A stretch of 10,526 bases of DNA, from the NCBI GenBank assembly GCA_964452105.1, contig CAYVLI010000013.1:7146-17671 (forward strand), in the 5' to 3' direction. The notes under the pieces were generated by a model that saw nothing but the letters and a program-made list of their open reading frames with translations, had not been told where the DNA came from and ran no database searches. Below, piece after piece: positions 5,973-10,526 of this stretch. Made by a program: the position numbers and the translations under genes. Source of the DNA: CAYVLI01 sp964452105 [NCBI: uncultured Nitrospinota bacterium]. Its GTDB lineage: Bacteria > JAUXIQ01. The number at the start of each line of letters is the position of its first letter. The stretch's first letter is position 1.

Positions 5973-6380
5973 CTACTCTTTAACCACGAACCTGGTGGCA
6001 ATAGGAAGTTTATGGGAAGCGAGCCGCATAGCCTCCCTGGCCAGGCTCTCGCTGACTCCACTCATCTCGTACATTATTGTACCGGGCTTGACCACAGCGA
6101 CCCATATTTCCGGAGAGCCTTTCCCCTTGCCCATCCTGGTTTCGGCTGGCTTCTGGGTTACAGGCTTATGAGGGAAGATACGGATCCATATTTTGCCGCC
6201 TCTCTTAACGTGCCTGGTTATGGCTATACGAGCCGCCTCTATCTGTCGCGCAGTGATCCAGGCCGGCTCCAAAGCCTGCAGCCCGTAGTGCCCCAGGCTA
6301 AGCGTATTCCCTCTCGCCGCAGTGCCTCTGGTATTTCCCTTTTGAACCTTCCGGTATTTGACTTTCTTCGGTGATAGCAT
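5973..6380 (-). CDS. rplP: 50S ribosomal protein L16
   Basis: L16 is a late-assembly protein contacting the A-site tRNA elbow and essential for peptidyl-transferase centre maturation. The 135-residue product begins [15 protein letters not shown] and contains [21 protein letters not shown] (30-50), [15 protein letters not shown] (56-70), the loop [19 protein letters not shown] (82-100) and the terminal [19 protein letters not shown]. This is the normal size and order. The ATG at 6380 is close behind a GAGGT Shine-Dalgarno. A short hairpin (listed separately) sits between the rpsC stop and that site. rpmC starts ten nt downstream. Confidence 0.98.
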   Translation of the reverse strand: MLSPKKVKYRKVQKGNTRGTAARGNTLSLGHYGLQALEPAWITARQIEAARIAITRHVKRGGKIWIRIFPHKPVTQKPAETRMGKGKGSPEIWVAVVKPGTIMYEMSGVSESLAREAMRLASHKLPIATRFVVKE

Positions 6381-6391
6381 TTCTTTACCTC

Positions 6392-6411
6392 AGCGGATAG
6401 TTTCCTCCGCT
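6392..6411 (-). repeat. Hairpin between the rpsC stop and the rplP ribosome binding site
   Basis: AGCGGA (6392-6397) and TCCGCT (6406-6411) are exact complements around an eight-nt loop. In the transcript the stem starts at the last base of the rpsC stop codon and ends right before the GAGGT Shine-Dalgarno of rplP. It could modulate coupling between S3 and L16 translation. No T-run follows, so it is not a terminator. Confidence 0.35.
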
Positions 6412-7067
6412 CATACATTCACTTTGTCTTTTTCATCCTGGGGCTGCAGAACCTCACCTTTAAAAATCCAGACCTTGATGCCGATTACCCCGTAGGTGGT
6501 TTTCGCCTCGGCGAAACCATAATCTATATCGGCTCGAATAGTATGCAATGGAACGCGGCCCTGACGATACCACTCCCTTCTGGCCATTTCAGCCCCTCCC
6601 AGCCTGCCGGCGCAGGCTATCCTGATGCCTTTCGCTCCGAATCTGAGGGCTGTGGTTACGCTTCTCTTCATGGCTCGTCTGAAGGATACCCTTCGTTCCA
6701 GCTGGAGAGCTATGTTTTCAGCCACCAACTGGGCGTCCATCTCTGCATTCCGCACTTCCTTTATGTTTATGAAGATCCTCTTCTCGGTCATTTTCTCCAG
6801 TTCTGCCTTGAGCTTATCCACTTCGACGCCCTTCTTACCTATCACTATCCCGGGCCGCGCGGTATAGATGTTCACTCGGGCGAGCTTGCTTGTGCGCTCT
6901 ATCTCCACTTTGGAAATACCTGCAGCCGCCATGCGCTCCTTGACGTACTTCCTAATGTTCAAATCCTCATGCAGCAGGTCCCCGTATTCCTTGGTGGCAA
7001 ACCAATTCGAGTTCCAGCTCTTGTTAACTCCCAGCCGAAAGCCCGTAGGGTGCACTTTCTGTCCCAA
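6411..7067 (-). CDS. rpsC: 30S ribosomal protein S3
   Basis: S3 lies at the mRNA entry channel of the small-subunit head, where with S4 and S5 it helps unwind mRNA. The 218-residue product has [20 protein letters not shown] at the N-terminus, a type-2 KH domain with the G-K-K-G loop at 77-80 ([10 protein letters not shown], 71-80), and the C-terminal S3 domain with [20 protein letters not shown] (154-173) and [22 protein letters not shown] (179-200). The start is a TTG at 7067; AGGAGG (7075-7080) is seven nt upstream, and the encoded M-G-Q-K-V-H-P is the universal S3 start. It lies 38 nt after rplV and 30 nt before rplP. Confidence 0.98.
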   Translation of the reverse strand: MGQKVHPTGFRLGVNKSWNSNWFATKEYGDLLHEDLNIRKYVKERMAAAGISKVEIERTSKLARVNIYTARPGIVIGKKGVEVDKLKAELEKMTEKRIFINIKEVRNAEMDAQLVAENIALQLERRVSFRRAMKRSVTTALRFGAKGIRIACAGRLGGAEMARREWYRQGRVPLHTIRADIDYGFAEAKTTYGVIGIKVWIFKGEVLQPQDEKDKVNV

Positions 7068-7074
7068 AACACCA

Positions 7075-7080
7075 CCTCCT
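7075..7080 (-). promoter_or_regulatory. Ribosome binding site fixing the TTG start of rpsC
   Basis: The minus strand reads AGGAGG, seven nt before the TTG at 7067. This is one of the strongest Shine-Dalgarno sequences in the window and compensates for the weak start codon of S3. Confidence 0.85.
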
Positions 7081-7105
7081 GATAAACAAGCTCGTTTTTA
7101 CTCCA

Positions 7106-7438
7106 TTAATCGCTCAAGACTACCGTTATATGGCTGGTCCTCTTGCGGATCTTCGTCGCCCTTCCTCTCGCTCTTGGGCGGTACCGCTTCAGCGTGGGCC
7201 CTTCGTTCACCTGGACCTCACTCACTCTCATGGCGTCGGGGTCATCGACGCCTCCCGCATCCTGACTGTTTGCTATAGCCGAACGAAGCAATTTCTCGAA
7301 TACTCTGGCCCCCGCCTTAGGAGTAAGGGCTAAGATATTGAGGGCCTGGTCTACATTCTTCCCCCTTATTGAATCTCCCACCAGGCGCGCTTTGCGGGGG
7401 GATATTCTCTCATACCTTAAAATGGCTCTGGCTTCCAT
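7106..7438 (-). CDS. rplV: 50S ribosomal protein L22
   Basis: L22 spans the large subunit, and its long beta hairpin lines the peptide exit tunnel near macrolide sites. With the ATG at 7438 the product is 110 residues. It starts MEARAILRYERISPRKARLV and has the hairpin region VNEGPTLKRYRPRARGRATK (77-96), then IRKRTSHITVVL. That start has an AGGAGAG Shine-Dalgarno four nt away and aligns with the usual L22 N-terminus. The frame stays open to a TTG at 7486, which would add 16 residues (MWICSDRSCADSRGEK) behind a GGAGGT. I consider the shorter form more likely, but the longer one is not excluded. It begins 72 nt after rpsS. Confidence 0.96.
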   Translation of the reverse strand: MEARAILRYERISPRKARLVGDSIRGKNVDQALNILALTPKAGARVFEKLLRSAIANSQDAGGVDDPDAMRVSEVQVNEGPTLKRYRPRARGRATKIRKRTSHITVVLSD

Positions 7439-7451
7439 CTTCTCTCCTCGA

Positions 7452-7484
7452 CTATCCGCGCAAGACCGATCTGAGCATATCCAC
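7452..7484 (-). other. Candidate 10-codon leader ORF before rplV
   Basis: A GTG at 7484 sits six nt after a GGAGGT tract (7495-7490) and opens a ten-residue frame (MDMLRSVLRG) ending 13 nt before the rplV ATG. It has the best Shine-Dalgarno spacing of the candidate starts behind that tract. It could be a tiny coupled leader, or the GGAGGT could instead serve a TTG at 7486 and extend L22. No known leader-peptide motif is visible. Confidence 0.2.
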
Positions 7485-7489
7485 AAATA

Positions 7490-7495
7490 ACCTCC
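7490..7495 (-). promoter_or_regulatory. Strong unassigned Shine-Dalgarno in the rpsS-rplV spacer
   Basis: The minus strand reads GGAGGT here, about 52 nt before the rplV ATG, which has its own AGGAGAG. It is followed by a TTG at four nt (in frame with rplV) and a GTG at six nt (short separate frame). Its purpose is not settled by the sequence. Confidence 0.45.
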
Positions 7496-7510
7496 ACATC
7501 CGAGCCAGGA

Positions 7511-7795
7511 CTATTTCAGACGCAATACTCTCTTCGTATGGCCGCTGTGGCTGCGGAAAGTGCGCGTCGGGGCAAATTCTCCCAGTTTGTGCCCCACCAT
7601 GTTTTCAGTTATATATACCGGCACAAATTTCTTGCCGTTATGTATGGCAATGGTATGACCAATCATTTCCGGCACAACTGTGGAGCGGCGAGACCATGTT
7701 TTAACCGCTTTTCGCTCGCCCATGCGGGTCATCTCTTCGATCCGCTTCATCAGTTTTTCTTCGATGTACGGGCCTTTCTTTACTGAACGGCTCAT
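7511..7795 (-). CDS. rpsS: 30S ribosomal protein S19
   Basis: S19 lies in the small-subunit head near the A-site finger and forms inter-subunit bridges. The 94-residue product is full length: [20 protein letters not shown] at the start, then [20 protein letters not shown] (32-51), [20 protein letters not shown] (52-71) and [18 protein letters not shown] (72-89), all strongly conserved. The ATG at 7795 is preceded by a G-rich tract (GGGGGCAGGG) in the 11-nt gap after rplB. A 72-nt spacer with an extra Shine-Dalgarno follows before rplV. Confidence 0.98.
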   Translation of the reverse strand: MSRSVKKGPYIEEKLMKRIEEMTRMGERKAVKTWSRRSTVVPEMIGHTIAIHNGKKFVPVYITENMVGHKLGEFAPTRTFRSHSGHTKRVLRLK

Positions 7796-7806
7796 GCCCT
7801 GCCCCC

Positions 7807-8634
<828 letters not shown>

Positions 8635-8652
8635 GATGCCATCCCTTTTATC

Positions 8653-8672
8653 CCGGCCTCGGCCGGCTTTTT
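8653..8672 (+). terminator. Terminator-shaped hairpin pointing against the operon, before rplB
   Basis: CCGGCC (8653-8658) and GGCCGG (8661-8666) are exact complements; in practice a 5-bp stem with a CTCG loop forms. On the plus strand a T5 run (8668-8672) follows one base later, giving the form of a short intrinsic terminator for plus-strand transcription. On the minus strand the same stem is preceded by A5 and lies just before the rplB ribosome binding site. No plus-strand gene is present to terminate, so it may act on rplB translation, stop antisense RNA, or do nothing. Confidence 0.35.
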
Positions 8673-8709
8673 AATGTATGGAAATTCTCGCTTCAGATAA
8701 ATGCGCCCT

Positions 8710-9003
8710 CTACCTCATTCCCTCGAAGAAGTCGATACGATCTCCCTCCGACAGGGTTACCACAGCCTTTTTCCAGTCCCGCCGCCTGCCCATGCGCATA
8801 CGGAATCGCTTGGGCTTCCCTTTATATCTGGAAGTATTTACCTTGACCACCTGAACACCGAATAGTTCCTCAACGGCTTTTTTAATCTCGGTCTTGTTGG
8901 CCTGAATATCAACCTGGAAGGTCGCCTTCTTTTGCGTCTCGTTACTCTCGGTGCTTTTCTCTGTAACGATGGGCTTTCTTAAAATACCAAATATATTGCG
9001 CAT
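8710..9003 (-). CDS. rplW: 50S ribosomal protein L23
   Basis: L23 surrounds the peptide exit tunnel and is the docking point for trigger factor and signal recognition particle. The 97-residue product has the family start with PIVTEKS at 11-17, the central FQVDIQANKTEIKKAVEELFGV (29-50), V-V-K-V-N-T (52-57) followed by a basic loop KGKPKRFRMRMGRRRDWKKA (61-80), and a final strand VTLSEGDRIDFFEG. The ATG abuts the rplD stop with no gap (TAGATG), and AGAGGT within the end of rplD can serve as its Shine-Dalgarno, so translation is coupled. A 75-nt spacer follows to rplB. Confidence 0.98.
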   Translation of the reverse strand: MRNIFGILRKPIVTEKSTESNETQKKATFQVDIQANKTEIKKAVEELFGVQVVKVNTSRYKGKPKRFRMRMGRRRDWKKAVVTLSEGDRIDFFEGMR

Positions 9004-9627
9004 CTATGATATGACCTCTTCTAATCTTGGTATATCGTCCCTGCTAATCAATACTTTCTCGTGATACAGCAGGTCGTAAACGTTCAACCCGTTTATCATC
9101 AGAATCTTTACGCCCGGAATGTTGCGCACGGAAAGCTGAAGGTTGCGGTTTTCGCCATTTAACAGAACCACGGCGCTGTTCTCCAGGCTCAGGTTCTGCA
9201 TCATTTCAACAAAAATCCTGGTCTTGGGCTCCTCCAACTCCAGAGAGTCAATGACAACTATCTGATTATTCCTAACCTTGTCTGCTATGGCCGCCCGGAG
9301 AGCCTGTTTACGTACCTTTTTGGGCGCCTTATAGCTGTAGTCCCTCGGATTGGGACCAAACGTAGTGCCTCCTCCCCTCCAGATAGGGGATCTTCTGCTT
9401 CCGACCCTGGCCCTCCCCGTCCCCTTCTGGCGCCACGGTTTAACAGTGCTGTACGCCACCTGGGCCCTGGTTTTAGTAGCGGCGGTGCCTCTTCTTCGAT
9501 TGGCCAGCTGCATAACAACCACGTCGTGAATCAGGTGTTCCTTTATCTCACCACCGAAAGCCTGCTCGCTCAAAGGAGCGCTGCTCACTATTTCTCCAGC
9601 CCTGTTTTTCACTTGCACTTCTGGCAT
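9004..9627 (-). CDS. rplD: 50S ribosomal protein L4
   Basis: L4 binds 23S rRNA domain I, and its extended loop reaches the narrowest part of the exit tunnel. In E. coli it is also the autogenous regulator of the S10 operon. The 207-residue product shows the hallmark loop over residues 44-98: NRRRGTAATKTRAQV (43-57), KPWRQKGTGRARVGSRRSPI (63-82) and WRGGGTTFGPNPRDYSYK (83-100). The C-terminal globular domain includes NIPGVKILMINGLNVYDLL. The ATG at 9627 follows the rplC stop by four nt and lies behind GGGAAGGA. Whether the E. coli-type L4 control exists here cannot be judged, since the leader before rpsJ is outside the window. Confidence 0.98.
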   Translation of the reverse strand: MPEVQVKNRAGEIVSSAPLSEQAFGGEIKEHLIHDVVVMQLANRRRGTAATKTRAQVAYSTVKPWRQKGTGRARVGSRRSPIWRGGGTTFGPNPRDYSYKAPKKVRKQALRAAIADKVRNNQIVVIDSLELEEPKTRIFVEMMQNLSLENSAVVLLNGENRNLQLSVRNIPGVKILMINGLNVYDLLYHEKVLISRDDIPRLEEVIS

Positions 9628-9631
9628 CGGC

Positions 9632-10294
9632 CTATTCCTTCCCAGTCTCCTGTTCCCCTTTTTTCACACCCTTTTTGATCATCAAGAATCCGCCGCGCGC
9701 ACCGGGCACCGCACCATTTATGAGAATGAGGTTCAGCGCACCCAGAACCTGCACCACCTTTAGATTCTGCACGGTGACCTTTTCCCCGCCCATCCTGCCG
9801 GGCAACTTCGTCCCCTTGAATACCCTTGCAGGATAAGCCGCCGCGCCTATGGAGCCCGGCCCTCTAAACGTCTCGTGAGCGCCATGCGATCCCGGCGCCC
9901 CTGCGAAACCGTGCCTTTTCATAACACCGGTGAAACCCTTACCCTTAGATATGCCGGTCACATCAACGAAATCCCCTGATTTAAAAATCTCCTCAGCCTT
10001 TACTACCTGCCCCTCTTCATATTGATCCGCATCATCTACACGCAGCTCCTTCAGAAATCTGGTAGGAGCAACGCCGGTTTTATTGAAGTGACCGCTCACG
10101 GGTTTGTTCACTCTTTTGGTTGTATTTAGCTCCTCGAAACCCAGTTGAAGCGCCTGGTAGCCGTCCCTCTCAAGGGTCTTCTTCTGAACGACCGTGCATG
10201 GGCCGGCTTCCACCACCGTGACGGGCAGAGCGTTACCGTCCTCTGAAAACAACTGCATCATTCCCAGCTTTTTGCCAAGCAAACTCTTAAGCAT
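9632..10294 (-). CDS. rplC: 50S ribosomal protein L3
   Basis: L3 is a primary 23S rRNA-binding protein whose long finger approaches the peptidyl-transferase centre. The 220-residue product starts MLKSLLGKKLGMMQLFSEDG and has VTVVEAGPCTVVQKKT (25-40), VDVTGISKGKGFTGVMKRHG (110-129), GSHGAHETFRGPGSIG (135-150) and RVFKGTKLPGRMGG (157-170). At the site where E. coli L3 has the glutamine methylated by PrmB (G-S-I-G-Q), this protein has alanine (GSIGAAAYPARV), as in many other bacteria. The ATG at 10294 has an AGGGG Shine-Dalgarno about eight nt away. It is 52 nt after rpsJ and 4 nt before rplD. Confidence 0.98.
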   Translation of the reverse strand: MLKSLLGKKLGMMQLFSEDGNALPVTVVEAGPCTVVQKKTLERDGYQALQLGFEELNTTKRVNKPVSGHFNKTGVAPTRFLKELRVDDADQYEEGQVVKAEEIFKSGDFVDVTGISKGKGFTGVMKRHGFAGAPGSHGAHETFRGPGSIGAAAYPARVFKGTKLPGRMGGEKVTVQNLKVVQVLGALNLILINGAVPGARGGFLMIKKGVKKGEQETGKE

Positions 10295-10323
10295 TACATG
10301 ACCCCTGATATCCGTATCAAGAA

Positions 10324-10344
10324 CAGAGCCACGATGGGGCCCTG
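10324..10344 (-). repeat. Hairpin in the rpsJ-rplC spacer
   Basis: CAGAGCC (10324-10330) and GGCCCTG (10338-10344) pair over seven positions in the minus-strand RNA, one of them a G-U pair, around a seven-nt loop. The stem begins three nt after the rpsJ stop codon, and its 3' side is followed by TTCTT, not a clean T-run. It could mark partial termination or an RNA-processing point; termination strength looks poor. Confidence 0.35.
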
Positions 10345-10346
10345 CC

Positions 10347-10526
10347 TCATAGTTTAATTTCTATATCCACCCCTGCCGACAGGTCGAGTTTCATAAGCGC
10401 ATCAACCGTGTCAGAGGTGGGTTCGAGTATGTCCAGTAACCGCTTGTGAGTCCTTATTTCGAATTGCTCTCGGGACTTTTTGTCCACGTGCGGAGAACGA
10501 AGGACGGTGAAACGGTTCTTGGATGT
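10347..10526 (-). CDS. rpsJ: 30S ribosomal protein S10, C-terminal 59 residues (5' end outside window)
   Basis: S10 is part of the small-subunit head. It also acts as NusE in transcription antitermination and in coupling RNA polymerase to the ribosome through NusG. The visible part begins [20 protein letters not shown], followed by [16 protein letters not shown] (21-36) and the terminal [21 protein letters not shown], all diagnostic of S10. The full protein is about 100-105 residues, so roughly 40-45 N-terminal codons are missing beyond the right edge. The TGA stop (10349-10347) is followed by a hairpin in the 52-nt spacer to rplC. S10 is normally the first gene of this operon, so the promoter and leader lie outside the window. 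Confidence 0.97.
   Translation of the reverse strand, partial: TSKNRFTVLRSPHVDKKSREQFEIRTHKRLLDILEPTSDTVDALMKLDLSAGVDIEIKL

Noticed and set aside
5774-6061. 95-residue version of L29 starting inside rplP
   Set aside because: The extra N-terminus is the rplP coding sequence read in another frame; the GTG at 5962 has its own G-rich Shine-Dalgarno and gives the normal L29 length.
9285-9518. 77-codon minus-strand frame inside rplD
   Set aside because: It lies wholly within the conserved L4 loop region in another frame; its Arg/Gly/Pro-rich product reflects the codons of L4.
10295-10346. E. coli-type L4-responsive S10 leader
   Set aside because: That leader lies upstream of rpsJ, which is outside the window; the hairpin here is after rpsJ and lacks the L4 target context.

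Overview
The window is a conserved bacterial ribosomal-protein cluster, the fused S10-spc region. Every gene lies on the minus strand, so transcription runs from the right edge to the left. In transcription order it holds rpsJ (S10, 3' end only), rplC (L3), rplD (L4), rplW (L23), rplB (L2), rpsS (S19), rplV (L22), rpsC (S3), rplP (L16), rpmC (L29), rpsQ (S17), rplN (L14), rplX (L24), rplE (L5), rpsN (S14, zinc type), rpsH (S8), rplF (L6), rplR (L18), rpsE (S5), rpmD (L30), rplO (L15) and secY (first 290 codons, cut by the left edge). I see no plus-strand gene, tRNA, rRNA, IS element, CRISPR array or phage remnant.

The gene order is canonical and none of the complete genes looks broken. The organism is a bacterium of moderate GC content. 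L24 carries a C-terminal four-cysteine zinc ribbon and S14 is the short four-cysteine form. From general resemblance of the L2, L5, L15, L16 and L29 sequences I favour Chloroflexota, perhaps Dehalococcoidia; this is an inference I could not test. Starts are varied: rpsC, rplR and secY use TTG, rpmC and rpsN use GTG, and the rest use ATG.

Layout. 10526-8710 (rpsJ to rplW) has a 52-nt hairpin-bearing spacer, then rplC-rplD-rplW almost without gaps. 8634-5774 (rplB to rpmC) has short spacers, except for about 72-75 nt before rplB and before rplV. 5720-3921 (rpsQ to rpsN) is tight, with a 2-nt gap between rplN and rplX. 3920-1527 is looser than usual: spacers of 249 nt (rpsN-rpsH), 82 nt (rpsH-rplF), 97 nt (rplF-rplR) and 134 nt (rpsE-rpmD). 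1526-1 (rpmD-rplO-secY) is again compact, with 2 nt between rplO and secY.

The products assemble into both ribosomal subunits, and SecY forms the membrane channel into which the ribosome delivers nascent chains. I do not see an undescribed multi-gene system here. The unexplained content is in the spacers: a 249-nt rpsN-rpsH spacer with a perfect 9-bp inverted repeat, overlapping micro-ORFs and a hairpin followed at a distance by a T8 run; a 14-nt inverted repeat between rpsE and rpmD; a strong unassigned Shine-Dalgarno upstream of rplV; and GC-rich hairpins before rplB, rplP and rplC. These may be cis-acting RNA elements or simply relaxed spacer sequence.
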